The notes under the pieces were generated by a model. It was not told where the DNA came from. It searched no databases and saw nothing but the letters and a program-made list of their open reading frames with translations. Below are positions 9,776 through 21,150 of a stretch of DNA of 64,000 bases, in pieces. Location of the stretch: NCBI GenBank assembly GCA_026122225.1, contig JANEZZ010001900.1, positions 868,001 to 932,000 of the forward strand, given 5' to 3'. Position 1 is the first letter of the stretch. Each line of letters begins with the position of its first letter. A program made the translations under genes and the position numbers. Origin of the DNA: Heloderma charlesbogerti (taxonomy: Eukaryota; Chordata; Lepidosauria; Squamata; Helodermatidae).

Positions 9776-12012
9776 TGTTGTTTTTATACTTACTTAGTCA
9801 GCTGCCTTGTGAGGACCTTGTTCTAAAAGGCAGCATATAAATACTTAAAATAAAACGATAAAACAGCGAGAGGTTGAATGGACAAAATGACAGCGCACAA
9901 TTAGCCCAATTACTGTGAGCCTTTTTCTTCTACAATGTGGGAGGTAGAAAGAGGGTCAACTACCAAGCCTTCTGCAATTATGTATTATCCCTCAAATCTT
10001 CTTAGCTCAAATATATTAATTAATCCCCTTGTGTGAATGTTATCAACTTTGAATTTGCGTATGGAAATGCTGAGGCACCCTCAGAAAGCTGTTGTGTAAC
10101 TCTGCTTCCTCCCTAGGGGGCTTGAAAGGAAGCTTATAATTGGTACGTCTTTCTTTAGGTATCTTTACAGTGTGTTGCCTCAGCAGTATGCTTATGATCA
10201 CAGGTAAAGCCTCGTTTGAAATCTTCTGTTGGGCTTATGCAAATAGCAACTTTTGGAACGACAGGAGGGGGTTTCAGAACATGCATCACACACAAGGCAA
10301 AAGACAAACATCCTGAATTAACAGCTTCATCCTGTCATTGGCCCCTACAGCATTTAATTCACCCCGAAGTTGTTTTAATTAATAACATTTTTAAAAAGAA
10401 AACATGACATTACTGCATTAAAACATGCACGCACGCATGCACGCACATACACACATCCCCGAGAATATTCTGTTAATGTTTTATGTTCCACCTCTGGGAG
10501 TGACACATGAGAACTGTAATGTTTGTTCTCTATATTTTCCCCAAAATTGTGAATATTTTACTTCTCACTCACTCCTTCCCCACCCCCTCTCTTTTAGATG
10601 CATTATAGCAAACTCATTTTATGCCTGGTCCTATAATGGCTGGATCACAGTGTGCTGAGCGGGAAGGATGAGATGGTGGGAAATCCAGCAAAGGCACCTT
10701 CTGCTTCACTCCCAGAAGATGCCTCTGACCAATTTTCTGCCATCTCCCCTTTATTCCTCAGCCCCCTCTGCCCCACTCACCAGGAGCATTTTATGTGTGC
10801 TCTCAGAGCTAGAGGGGAGAGTGGGGAAAGTCAGCTTCCATCTGGCCCCTTCTGTGAGAAGATCTCTGAATCCAACCCACTGTTTTTAGAAGGGTATTGG
10901 GGGAAACGTGGTTTAGCTAAAATTAGGTGTCGGAGTGGGGTTCATGGATTTCATTAATCCCCCTAAACATTTCCATCCTAATTCAAATACTGCAGTGGCA
11001 GAAAGAGAACGAGAAAAGGGGTGACCTGTCCAGCACTAACTTCAGCCTGACCACTACTGATATGTGGCCCTCAACCTGCAAGGGCATGCTGCTTGCTGCC
11101 CTCAGCAGAAAAAGGGTTGCTCACCTCTGCCTGTGTGCACTGAGAGTGTCTTCAAAGGCCCTTCTCTGGATACCCCTGCCATCTGAGGCAGGGCGAGGCA
11201 TGGGGGTCACTACTGTCTCCCCAGGCAGGCTTGCCTGAAGTTTATTTTAAAGTCTTTTTGGTGCCAGATGAAGATCTATTTTCCTTCCCCAAGTTTTTCC
11301 CATTGGAAGGAATTTTACCCTTAAAAGCAGCCTAAAAATAAATAAAAGAAAGAAAGGAGGAGGTAATATCATAGATTTTTACTGCTGCTTTTATCTTGCC
11401 AGTTCGCTGATGTTTGCATTTTAACCTCTATAAATTGCCCTGATCATTGTATACTGAGGAGTGATATAAAAATCTGGCAGATGAATAAATAAGTAGTAAT
11501 TTCTTATTAATCATATTACAGGGTATGAGTTTTAACAAACTGTGTTCTAATGCTCTCTTTTCAATTCCTAATGCTCTCTTCCAATGGTCCATTACAAACA
11601 GTTCATTGTGAAATAGCAGGCCTTAATTAATGCTATAATTTTGCAAAACAGCTGGTGTGTCCTTTTTTTGTTTGCTTAAAGTGTCATTTGTTTGAGTTCG
11701 CCAAACAAGCATTTATGAAGTTTCCTGCAACATTTCTACAGCTTATCAAAATTTATGAATGCTGAATGGACGGCTTCCTTACCTTGCCATAGACAAATGC
11801 AACAGATTTGTCAGGAAAGCAGCCTCCATTCTTTTGGTTCAGAGGGGGATCATAAACAGATTATTCATTATGAAGGACATACATGATTGCGGAGCAAAAA
11901 AGGGGAACAGGGATCAGCACTGTAGATCTCAAACTCATGGAAAAGGATTTTCCACACAAAAAGTACACTGGGCTTTCCTGTTAAGGAATTTCATGACAAT
12001 GCAAGTGTTGAC

Positions 12013-12049
<37 letters not shown>

Positions 12050-12085
12050 TAAAATCCCCTTCCATGGGCATCATGAGCTGACCCT
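9776..12085. other. Mostly unique sequence; candidate conserved non-coding DNA
   Basis: No gene is recognised. A LINE-like tail piece (GGCAGCATATAAATAC) lies at 9805-9860. An ACGCACGC/ACACAT simple repeat lies at 10423-10456. The stretch 10650-10960 may be an eroded interspersed repeat. The interval 11380-11760 is AT-rich and free of repeat hallmarks, with many TAAT-type motifs (TTAATTAATGC), which is how conserved non-coding elements often look. That is a guess from composition only. Confidence 0.4.
12011..12049. repeat. Microsatellite (AGAT/AGAC)n
   Basis: Two to three AGAT units followed by seven AGAC units. A simple tetranucleotide repeat. Confidence 0.95.
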
Positions 12086-12093
12086 GTCAGGAG

Positions 12094-12524
12094 TAGGAAT
12101 GGGTGAATTTGTCAGTTTTGGTTTCTCTCACTTTCTCAAGTCTGCAGTCTTAAGTTCAGGCAAGTTGTCTCAAACTTTGAGAAAAAAAGTTCTCATGAAA
12201 ATTCTTTTGTATTTTGGGGAACATTTCTCCTAACAGATACATTTTTGCTTGCAATTTTGCCTACGATGCACATTTTTGCAAGCAATTTTCCCAATGGAAT
12301 GCATTTTTTAATGTTATTTTCACAAATATATGCACTTTTGTATGCACTTTCCCCTAATATGCAAATGACTGTGTGCATTTTTCAACAGATAACTCTACTG
12401 CAAAATTAAAAGAAGTCCAAATTTCAAAGAATAACTGAGATTTGGTTTGTGTATTGGTTCAAAGGTGCAAAACTAGGAAGTTTGCATGAAAAGGTGTGCT
12501 GAACTATTTTCTCCCCCATTTCTA
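12094..12524. mobile_element. hAT-like element with TAGGRATG ends (431 bp)
   Basis: It starts TAGGAATGGGTGAATTTG and ends TTTTCTCCCCCATTTCTA, an inverse terminus. The flanks GTCAGGAG (12086-12093) and GCCAGGAG (12525-12532) match 7 of 8. It is the same subfamily as 34050-34479 and 48205-48588 (shared CAGTTTYRGTTTCTCTCA start, repeated TGCATTTTTG motifs, and GAACTRATTTCTCC end). Non-coding and AT-rich. Confidence 0.82.
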
Positions 12525-12532
12525 GCCAGGAG

Positions 12533-13374
12533 CACTGCCAGCTTTCCACACTGCAGCTCCAGAGAAGCCTCTGCACAGTACAGCCTTTCCAGTAAGGAAT
12601 TTAGGAGGACTTGAAAGAAAGAAGAAAACAGAGATGAAATAACAGTGGGACGCTGACTGTGATACTAGTGCATATCCTAAGGACCAATAGAGCGGAATCC
12701 CTTTTCTCTGGCACTTCCTTTATGATATTCTTGTAGTATGTATGAGTTTCATAAATATTGACTCAGAGAATCTTCAAGATGCTGGGAAGGATCTTCATGA
12801 GGAATGAAAAACAGCAATTATTTCAGACTTCGCTATTCTCATCTTCGGCTTTCTGAGCTTTAGCATACATACTGCACTTCCTCTATGCTCAGTCTATTGG
12901 TCTCAACATTTTGCCTGGTGTCTGTAAGTAGAGACTATAGTCAATAACCTTAAGGCATTAATGTCTATTATTGGTGGCATACGTATTTGTCAATAGTAAG
13001 CTTAAATATAATGAACTGGATGCCCTGTGTAATTTGCAGTTGGTCTGTGTAAATGCAGTGAGGGCTAGCATCCTTCCACACACACACACACACTCCAAAA
13101 TAATGAAAGCTGGAATTCTCAGAGGGGCTGTTTCCACCAGTGATTTACTCCTGGGTAGCTGCATGTTGAGGTCATTAGGGATACATGATGTCGTGGCCAT
13201 CCAGCAGCCACCCCAGAGCTTATCAAGGAAAAAGCGGATTTCCTGAGACTGCTTAAACTCCAGTTCTTTTCCTTAAATCAGGTTATCCCCGGTATAGTTG
13301 TATGCCCCAACGCCTGCATTTACCTCAGGTATGCTAGTCCTGCCCAGGGCTGTGCCTTTCACCATGACTCCAGT
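12533..13374. other. Unique sequence, no gene recognised
   Basis: It contains a short (CA)n at 13077-13092. No family recognised and no coding exon. Confidence 0.5.
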
Positions 13375-14045
13375 CAAGGGGTGTTTCCTCCCATTGTGCT
13401 GAATGAGGCTTGCCCTCTCACCGACCACAGAAATAACAGAGAATCCCAATCCCCTCAATTGCCATAGCACATATCAAAGCCCAAGTCCTTAAGTGCGATT
13501 AAGCGCGATCTCAAGGCTCTGATTCATTGCCTTAGGAAGTAACTCTTTCACAGCTTCCACATAGAGATCCTGTAGGTTAAAATGGGGGCTGGTGTCTGTC
13601 TCATTCCCACAACAAACCCATTAGTGTCTTCTCAGAAGCAACTCCCATTGTGCTGAATGAGGCTTGCCTTTGAATGCCCACATCAGAACTTACAGAGATT
13701 CCCCCTCATTTAAAGTGGCACATTTTAAAGCTCAGTTCCTTAAGTGTGATTAAGCATGACCTCGAGGCTCTAATTCATTGCCTTAGGAAGTAACTACTCC
13801 AAAGCTTCCTTTTAGATATCCTGCAGGTTACAGTGGAGGCTGGTTTCTATCTTTGTTTTTACTGCTGTCTTTCCCACAACAAAATCATTACTGTCTCCTC
13901 AGAAATAACTCCCACTGTGGTCAATGAGGTCCTGTGGGTTAAAATGGGGGCTAGTTTCCATCTTTGTGTTCTCCCCCCACCTTTACCAGCACAAGCATAT
14001 GTGTGTCTACTTGGAAGTAACTCCCATTGTGCACAATGAGGCTTG
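13375..14045. repeat. Degenerate tandem repeat, unit about 255-265 bp
   Basis: CCCATTGTGCTGAATGAGGCTTG occurs, in split and decayed form, at about 13391, 13646, 13911 and 14021. In between, the motifs TTAAGTGYGATTAAGCRYGA, CATTGCCTTAGGAAGTAACT, CTGYAGGTTAAAATGGGGGCT and TTCCCACAACAAAAYC recur in the same order. The array holds about two and a half units. Each unit embeds part of the GAAGTAACTCCCATTG segment of the TAA-duplicating MITE family, so it probably arose by tandem duplication of a MITE-containing segment. Confidence 0.75.
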
Positions 14046-14650
14046 CTCCTGAAATGCAGGTGCATCTGGACTTTCAGGGGAAAGGAGAAAGGAGGGGAGA
14101 GGGGGAAGCCTCCCTTACTGGTTGAGCAGCCCCTGCCAGTCAGATGACATTCACTCCACCCCCCACCCCCACCCCCCACCAGGAAGTATGTTCTGTGAAG
14201 CGATTTTTACTGGTCCGGAGAATCTGTTCATGGAACCCTGCTCACAGCAAAGCTGATTCCTTTTAAAAAAAATCCAGTACTCCTCCATTAGCTTCTCCTT
14301 CCATTGTCGTGGAAACACAGCCAGAGTCCTAACTAAAGTGTATGATTACCTGCATGCAGTCCCAGGGCTATGTGTTGGCAACTCTGGATGCTGCAGTAAT
14401 AAACACCATTTTATTTTTCTAGTTGGAGGCCAATACTTTAATTATTATATTGTTTAAATCTTGGGTTCACATGAGAAATACTCCTAGAAATAATATCATT
14501 GTCTGTGATCAAGGCAGGCAGAGCCTTAGTTCTAATAAAACTTCTGCAGCATTTCTTGTTATAACAAATTCACATCTGTGAAGCTGTGCCCATTTTACAA
14601 TCAATGGTCATACTTTTGCTGTCTACCCCTGAGTATTTAGGCTATGGACA

Positions 14651-14694
<44 letters not shown>

Positions 14695-14970
14695 AAAGCT
14701 CAACTCTTTGCATTATCTCCCCCCCCACACACACACCCCAAATGTCACCCTAATATAGTAGATCATCAGAGGGGGGTTAAAATGGTTGATCAATAATGGC
14801 TCAACAGCTGTGATAACATTTGTAAAATTCTTCATCCAATGCAGCGGTACACCAAATGTTTCAGTGCCTTGGTAGCATGCCCGGGTGCATCATTCAGTTG
14901 CAAGCTGCTAACTATTTACTCTAATCATTTAATCCTATTAATCCTATTAATGTCAAAACAAACCTAATAA
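14046..14970. other. Unique sequence with a (GAAA)n microsatellite
   Basis: A C-rich stretch lies at 14155-14180. A perfect (AAAG)n tract of about 11 units lies at 14650-14694. Otherwise I see no recognised repeat or gene. Confidence 0.6.
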
Positions 14971-14971
14971 G

Positions 14972-15165
14972 AAGGGCTGTAGCTTTGCATGCAAAAGGTC
15001 CCAGGTTTAATCTTTGGCATCTTCAAGTAAGGCTTGGAGACCCTGGAGAACTGCAATCCATGTATACAGTACAAAGCTAAAAGAACCCATGGTCTGACTT
15101 GATACAAGGCAGATTCCTGAATCTATATCTTAGTAAACAGGGAACAAATATTCCATGATTCTGTT
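14972..15165 (+). mobile_element. tRNA-derived SINE, diverged copy
   Basis: GGGCTGTAGCTTTGCATGC followed by AAAAGGTCCCAGGTTTAATC resembles the A- and B-box region of a tRNA-type RNA polymerase III promoter. It is followed by GAGACCCTGGAGAACTGC and a CATGGTCTGACTTGATACAAGGCAG tail, as also seen at 58810-58962. Decayed; the B box is imperfect. Confidence 0.75.
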
Positions 15166-15167
15166 AA

Positions 15168-15216
15168 GAACATAAGAAAAGCCATGCTGGATCAGACCAA
15201 AGGGGGACTTTGGGGA
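15168..15216 (-). mobile_element. CR1 extreme 3-prime tip
   Basis: GAACATAAGAAAAGCCATGC and CTGGATCAGACCAAAGG are the complement of the CR1 3-prime tail TTGGTCTGATCCAGCATGGC/TTATGTTC. Only about 49 bp are present, an extremely 5-prime-truncated insertion on the minus strand. Confidence 0.85.
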
Positions 15217-15336
15217 TAAAACATTTGACACCCATAGGAATTGGTCTGTTTTTGCTAACTTGTCTTGAGCCAAGTACATAGCCAGACGTAAGGGCGACAG
15301 AAGCTATTCCCATTCTTTGTACCAGGACTGGCACAT

Positions 15337-16230
15337 AAGAAGAGCCATGCTGGATCAGACCAAGGGTCTATCTAGGCCAGCATTCTGTTCAATCAGTGGC
15401 CAACCAGGTGCCTGTGGAAAGCCCACAAGCAGGACATGAATGCAACAGCACCCTCCCACCCATCTTCCCCAACAACTGGTTTACTTAGGCATATTGCTTC
15501 TGATAATGAAGGTAATAAATAGCCATCAATACTAGTAGCCATTGATTGCCTTATCCTCCATGAATTTGTCTTAAGTCCCTTTTAAAGCCATTAAATTAGT
15601 GGCCATCATTACATCTCGTGGAAGTGAATTCTATAGTTTAACTATGTGCTCTGTGAAGAAGTCCTTCCTTTTATCTGTCCTGCATCTCCCACCAATCAGC
15701 TTCATAGGATGACCCTGGGTTCTAGTTTTATGAGACAGGGAGAAAAATGTCTCCTTATCCACTTTCTCCACACCGTGCATCATTTTGTACACCTCTATCA
15801 TGACTCCCGGTGCTTGCCTTTTTTCTAAGCTACACAGTCCCAAATGCTGCAACCTTTCCTCATAGGGGAGTTGCTCCAGCCCCTTGATCATTTTGCTTGC
15901 CCTTTTCTGCACCTTTTCCAAGTCTAATATCCCTTTGAGGAGCACTGACCAGAACAGGACATAGTCATTCCAAGTCTGGCTGCATAACAGATTTGTATAA
16001 TGACAGTATGATATTGGCAGTTTAAATTTTGATTCCTTTCCTATTTATGCCCAACATGGAACCTGCCTTTTTCACAGCAGCTGCACACTTAGTCAATATC
16101 TTCATCTAGCTGTCTGCCACAACTCCAAGATCTCTTCCATGGTCAGTCACTGCTAACTCAGATCCCATCAGTATGTACATGAAGTTGGATTTTTTGTCCC
16201 AATGCACATCTTGTTGCTTGATGTATCAGC
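15337..16230 (-). mobile_element. CR1 LINE, minus strand, about 0.9 kb
   Basis: The low-coordinate end carries the CR1 tail in complement (CATAAGAAGAGCCATGCTGG), then UTR, then the C-terminal RT region, ending near 16230 in the region equivalent to MGSELSVTDQ..DLGVVVD. 5-prime truncated, with scattered stops. The arrangement (tail, UTR, RT end) is complete for the 3-prime part. Confidence 0.92.
15631..15945 (-). pseudogene. CR1 ORF2 C-terminal fragment
   Basis: It encodes LEKVQKRASKMIKGLE, PYEERLQHLGLCSLEKR, VMIEVYKMMHG and TDKRKDFFTEHIVKL, the well-conserved post-RT tail of this CR1 group. The start is set by loss of frame upstream and is not a real start codon. The RLRGD motif is altered (RQAPGV). 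Non-functional remnant. Confidence 0.88.
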
Positions 16231-16415
16231 ATCCATTGGGCAGGTAAGAACAGGTCAGTCCTCCTTTGGACTACACAAACTGCACACATCGTTTCTTGGA
16301 TAGAAACCTGCTCCTCCAGGTAACACTTCTTTGTGAGATTGTTTGTGTTTTTAACCAAAAGCTAACTGTTCCAATTCGGCTGGCTGACGATCTTTTGTTA
16401 AACCTCAGTGGGAGT

Positions 16416-16646
16416 GTTCAGATGATCAGCAGGGGAAACGATGCAGCATTGGTTGTTTCTCCCATCCCCACATCTGCCTAACCCTAATTACCCATGCTGC
16501 ATCACAGGTTGCCATGTTGTCTGAACCCAGCGCTTGGCACAGCAGTGGTGATGGGTAATTAGGGTAATCTTGGTCATGTGACCAGCAAGCACGGGGCGGG
16601 GAAAACAACCAGCACTGCGTTGTTTCCCCCCACTGATCATCTGAAC
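16416..16646. repeat. Palindromic MITE with long inverted termini
   Basis: GTTCAGATGATCAG and AGGGGAAACGATGCAGCA at the left pair with TGCGTTGTTTCCCC and CTGATCATCTGAAC at the right. A second inverted pair lies further in (CCCTAATTACCCAT and ATGGGTAATTAGGG). About 231 bp, non-coding. No clear target duplication, so no superfamily assigned. Confidence 0.8.
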
Positions 16647-16763
16647 CTGGACAATGTGTTTTACAAGTTGAACTAGTGCAGTTCGATGGAGCTTACTCCT
16701 AGGTAACCATGCACCAGATTGCAGTTATGCTGATCCCAATAAATTGGGTACACCTTGATCTTT

Positions 16764-16764
16764 G

Positions 16765-16799
<35 letters not shown>

Positions 16800-16820
16800 T
16801 GCGTGCGTGCGTGCGTGCGC
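16764..16820. repeat. Microsatellite (GT)n(GCGT)n
   Basis: A (TG)n run of about 15 units changes into (CGTG)n of about 6 units. A compound simple repeat; alternating purine-pyrimidine DNA of this kind can adopt Z-form. Confidence 0.95.
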
Positions 16821-17515
16821 ATGTGAGAGTGGGGGAGGGAGAGAGTACATGTGTGTTTGTACAAGCACTGTCATTATGAACTCCTGCACCTCAAGATTTA
16901 CCAGTACATTACCTGAGCTCTAGCAGAACAGGGTGCCTGTGACTGAAGAATTCCAGCATCAGCTAGCTATGTTACATGTTGCTGCATAGCATAACTGAAC
17001 GTAGCAGTTCCTAATGCATTTCCCCCTCTGGTGGCATTATAGAGCAGTATCCAACGCTGTTGCTGCACCTCTGCTGCTTCTGTTGCGCTCGCAGGAACAA
17101 TTGCGAGCATAACAGGAACTAGCGCTTCCGAAAGGAACCATGGAAATGAGCCTAACAAGGGTAGGGGAGGACAGGATGTTGGGGCAACTGAGCCTTTGGG
17201 AGAAAGTGAGGAGCCATGCAGATGGGGCAATGCAATTCCTGGCAGAATCTGGTTCTTTCTGGTTCTTAGGACCCAACTATATGTGCTGTTAATGATGTGA
17301 TTAGCAAATCTGTTGTGGTTAAAAAAAAAAAAAAAAAGTACTTTCTCTGTGTGTAGGGTGTATGATGCCAGGAAAACAGCACATTGGTACCAAAGGAAGT
17401 TCTCTTCCTAATGCCAACTGCTGGGGGGGGGGGATTTTACTGATATCATGGCTGGGGGAGGAAGATTTACATTGTGGTACTGTTAACTATCCCACCCGTA
17501 CCTGGTATTTAATTT
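16821..17515. other. Unique sequence, no gene recognised
   Basis: Contains a poly-A run at 17321-17338 and a G-run at 17424-17433. No repeat family or exon recognised. Confidence 0.5.
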
Positions 17516-17724
17516 CAGTGGAGGCTGGTGGCTCTGATGTCAGTGGGTTTGTGAATCCACTCTGGGTTTGTCAGAAATCTGAAGGAGCTATCCAAGGTGC
17601 TGAACCCAATTCCTCCAAATAGGTTCAGCACCTTGGATCACTCCTTTAGAGTTCTAACTGATTCTGACTGAAACCAAGAGCAGAGTCACGGCCCCACTGA
17701 TATCGGAGCCACCAGCTTCCACTC
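17516..17724. mobile_element. Fold-back hAT MITE (CAGTGGAGGCTGGTGG), copy 1
   Basis: The left arm CAGTGGAGGCTGGTGGCTC.. and the right arm ..GAGCCACCAGCTTCCACT are inverse over about 35 bp. The middle contains a second inverted pair (GGTGCTGAACCC and GGTTCAGCACC). Same family as 36715-36918, which has a perfect 8-bp duplication. Here no duplication is evident. Confidence 0.8.
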
Positions 17725-18333
17725 TATTTCTTTTTTTTAAAACCTGCAACATGCTTCTTAATCACATGATGAACATCATGTGTACTTTGGCCCTCTAAGA
17801 GTACCAGGAAGTGACAGGTGAGGCTCCCTATGTGATGAAATAAGTAGTTTATGTTCCTACTATAATATGGCTGTTGTCTTTCTTTCCCTTACTCCATACA
17901 GAAATATGTCCAACCTTCAGAATGGTTGTTCCTCTAGTACTTTTAAAGAACTGCAAGTGCAACTGGTTCTAGAGATTTTACATAGCTCCTGTTAACAACA
18001 GAATGTATCAGTTGTTTTTTTACCATCTGGCCCATCTCCTAATGGCAGAATGAGCAGCTGTAATGATGAATGCCTCCAATTTACCATTTCCATGCATGTG
18101 AGTCTGTTTGTGGGGACCATGCTGATTTAGGATCATGCTAATAATGGCATTTTACAGCAAAGGAAATATTCTAGCAGTCAGTTAGGAAAATTTCAGATAA
18201 TGAACCATATGCCACAGCATTTGCCACACTGAAAATGTACAGGATAGCAGCATTTTGTGAGCTTTAAGAATTAAATACTAATGATCCATTTATTTTACAT
18301 TTCAACTGGATTTTCAGAATTAATAATGCAAGG
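17725..18333. other. Unique sequence, no gene recognised
   Basis: No repeat family or exon recognised. Confidence 0.5.
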
Positions 18334-18341
18334 GACATGGA

Positions 18342-18772
18342 TAGGGATGTCAGAGAAATCCACAAAGTAATCAGATGAGTTCAGTTTCCTATGAATCCAA
18401 CCTGTAGATTCTGCAGTGGCCTGACTTTTCCAAAGTTGCATGGATTCTGTGGACTTGTGGATACATTTTTTTTTACTTTCCAGAATTTTACGCAACTCTA
18501 GTCATAGAAAAATATGTTTAAAAGGCTGAAGATACACTTTTCCCCCATAGGCTAAAGCATGAAAATCCACATTTGGGGGGGATTTGCCCATTTCAGGTGA
18601 AAATTGCACATATGAGGGGGGAGATTTGCACATTTTCACAAATGTGAATTTGCACAAATTTGGGACATTGGAAAAAAATGCAATTCTGTCCATGAGCGGA
18701 TGACAGAACTAAAGGCACCTGCAGTCCATGAAATGCAGATGGAATTTGTTTTACAAAATCCGTACATCCATA
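18342..18772. mobile_element. hAT-like element with TAGGGATG ends (431 bp)
   Basis: It starts TAGGGATGTCAGAGAAATCC and ends AAATCCGTACATCCATA, flanked by a perfect 8-bp duplication GACATGGA (18334-18341 and 18773-18780). The interior is AT-rich with repeated TTTGCACA and AATTTGCACAAAT motifs. Non-coding. Confidence 0.9.
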
Positions 18773-18889
18773 GACATGGAAGGTATGAACAAGAAAAATA
18801 GATTTTTTTAACATAACGAGATCAGTATTCTTTGCAATCCAGTTCTATTCATATTTACTTAGAACTAAATTCCACTTTTTAGAGGGACA

Positions 18890-19195
18890 CGGTGACTTGG
18901 TTTGCATGACATGCTGCAGCTCATCATGGCTTATTCAAGCTATAATAAATCACAGCGCCTGTGTGGGTGCCATCCTGGCAGCTGACAGGGGTTATCCAAG
19001 GGTTAATCCATGGCCTGTTCTAGGGTTATGTGAGGGCTGTTGTTTAACCCTCGCATAACCCTCACCGACCAAGTTCACATGACACAAAAACCCACAGTTG
19101 GGGGTTGAATATGCAGGATCACACCTGCAGGTGGTGTGACTTGTCTTGGCTTAAATAAGCCACAGCAAACTGTGGTGTGGTATGCAAACATGTTC
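18890..19195. repeat. Palindromic MITE (GGTTTGCATGACAT type)
   Basis: TTTGCATGACATGCTGCAGC with CATGGCTTATTCAAGC at the left pair with GCTTAAATAAGCCACAGC and GGTATGCAAAC at the right. An inner pair (GGGTTATGTGAGGG and CCCTCGCATAACCC) lies at 19023-19065. Non-coding; boundaries approximate. Confidence 0.65.
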
Positions 19196-19207
19196 ATTTT
19201 CAACAAG

Positions 19208-19713
19208 TAGGGATGGACAGACTCACTTCCATCCATCCTTGCTGGGTGCTCACCAAACCGCTGCCCGCCCCACTCACCACACTGTGTGAGCTGCTGGATG
19301 GCCCAGTGAGCACCTGGCAGATGCCCGTCCCCTTAGCAAGCCACCATTTTGTGTAAAAGTGGGGTTTTTACACAAATGTTCTTGGGGTTTTCCAGAAATG
19401 TAATACGTAAAGGGGCATTTACATAACATTATAGGTGTAAATGGTCCATCTATGCAGGTAATGTTGTGTAAACAGCCCCTGTATAGCTGCCATTTATGCA
19501 ACATTAAATTTCTGTAAAAAACCTGAGCTGCCATTTTTACACAAAATGGTGGCTTGCTAAGGGGACGGGCAACTGCCAGGCACTTGTGGACTGTGTAGCA
19601 CTCAGCAAACAGACCCAGTAAGTGCGCAGCGGCTTGGTAAACCAAGTCCAGGGGGCCGGGGGGGGGGTGTCCACCAGACTCCACCCCCGTCTCTGACTCC
19701 TGCAGCATCCCTA
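19208..19713. mobile_element. hAT-like element with TAGGGATG ends (506 bp)
   Basis: It starts TAGGGATGGACAGACTC and ends CTCCTGCAGCATCCCTA, flanked by a perfect 8-bp duplication TCAACAAG (19200-19207 and 19714-19721). The interior is a broad imperfect palindrome: AAGCCACCATTTTGTGTAAA at 19340 is mirrored by TTTACACAAAATGGTGGCTT near 19540. Non-coding. Confidence 0.93.
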
Positions 19714-19945
19714 TCAACAAGTAAGTGTTCATAGGATTGTGGTCTAAAACTATGTGAATTTAAATATCTGCCAACAGGCAAATTGCAATTTGACACCCAC
19801 ACAGCTATCTACAAATATTTTCACTTGCCTCTTAAATATTAGATATCCATTATTTTGTTTTTCCATTAAAGTAATCATCACTGTCTGCACTTTTTGTATT
19901 TTAATTCCCTCTGATAACACTGTTTACATTTCCCTCCCACCCCAG

Positions 19946-20095
19946 CATGTTGTGTGTGTATATAAATCTGCCAGTTTGAGGTTGACACTTCATGCATCTG
20001 ATAAAGTGGACAAGTGTCCACGAAAGCTTAGGCCAGAATAAATTTGTTTGTCTTTAAGGTGCCACAAGCCTCTTTGCTGTTTTTGCTGACACAGC
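19946..20095 (+). repeat. Repeat with hammerhead-like core and AATAAA tail
   Basis: GCATCTGATAAAGTGGAC, loop, GTCCACGAAAGCTTAG is followed by AGAATAAATTTGTTTGTC and AAGGTGCCACAAGCCTC. I recognise this as a widespread amniote repeat but cannot name its family with certainty. CTGATAA (19998-20004), a 6-bp hairpin (20006-20021) and GAAA (20022-20025) follow the layout of a hammerhead ribozyme core, CTGATGA-stem II-GAAA. The A in place of the conserved G would be expected to block self-cleavage in this copy. Confidence 0.6.
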
Positions 20096-20516
20096 TGCCC
20101 CTCTGGACATCTAAACATATTTTCTTCATCTGAACTTCTCTTTTATGGTTTTCAGTCATGTGTATGGTTTTTATGGGGTTCACCAGGATGTGAGCATTAC
20201 ACTATGAAAAGTAAGTCTGGAGTAATGGAAACTTGGATGGACAGACAGAGGGGGCAGGCAAACAGAACTGGGAGACAGGACAGGGCAGATAACAGGCTCA
20301 GGAAAAGGTTTATAAAATGAGCGAAGTGGTGACCAGCCAGCCCATCGATGCCATATTTTTTAAGTTGTATCCTGCATCATCTTACATGATCTTTCAAAGG
20401 GGCTAACAGTCAGAATCCGTTAAAACAATATAACATCAAAATACAAAATAAAACACCAACCAGAATTAATGTACAACATGTAGTGATGTCTGCCAATTTG
20501 GACGGCTTTAAAGGGG
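20096..20516. other. Unique sequence plus a LINE-tail-like piece
   Basis: 20380-20485 resembles, on the minus strand, the A-rich-tail region of a LINE (compare 38288-38470 and 48589-48720). The remainder is unrecognised. Confidence 0.4.
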
Positions 20517-20766
20517 GATTAGTCCAACCCATCAAGAATATACCTGTCTATGGCTGCTAGTCAGGATGGCTAAATATTACCTCCAGTATCAAAGTCAGTA
20601 TGCTTCCCAATGCCAGTTGCTGGGGAACACAAGTGGGAGGGTGCTGTTGCACTCATGTCCTGCTTATGGGCTTCCATAAGCATTTGGTGGGACACGATGC
20701 AAACAGAATGCTGGACTAGATAGGGCTTTGGTCTGATACAGCATGGCTCTTCTTCTGTTCTTAACA
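20517..20766 (+). mobile_element. CR1 LINE 3-prime UTR
   Basis: GGTGCTGTTGCACTCATGTC, CTGGACTAGATAGGG and CTTTGGTCTGATACAGCATGG lead to TCTTCTGTTCTTAAC, the CR1 tail in sense orientation. Only the 3-prime UTR remains. Confidence 0.88.
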
Positions 20767-20814
20767 GCAGGAGACAGAAAACAATAAACTCCTTCAATAG
20801 TAAACTTTTCCCAT

Positions 20815-21150
20815 TTCCTTGTTCATAGTCCCTCCTGGGAAGCTGGGGCTGATGGGTTCCATGAGCAGAGTTCCAGTTATAGAACTGGGTGCTTTCCCCA
20901 TGCAGTCCTCCAAAATCTGCTCCAGATTTTAGGTGACCCTCCAGAACATCATGGGAGGTGGCGTGGCAGAGGGGCTGCAGGCAGAAGGGGGAATTGGTGA
21001 AAATTGCCTTTCCCCATCCCCTATCCCATTGTCTTTTGCAGAAGCCTCTGCTGGATCCAAGCCCCTTCTGTGAATAGAAAGGGCCCTTCCATGAAGAGAA
21101 GAAATCCTTCCATTAGTGGAAGGGCACATCTAGATCTAATCCAATGAGAC
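20815..21150. repeat. Unclassified interspersed repeat X, copy 1
   Basis: It shares GACCCTCCAGAACATCATGG..., GAGGGGCTGCAG and GGAAGGGCACATCTAGATC / AATCCAATGAG motifs with 22960-23160 and 27060-27290. GGCCCTTCCATGAAG and CTTCCATTAGTGGAAGG are locally palindromic. Boundaries and type are unresolved. Confidence 0.45.

Noticed and set aside
14972..15165. Functional tRNA gene
   Set aside because: A/B-box-like motifs are diverged, no cloverleaf forms, and the 3-prime part matches a SINE body.
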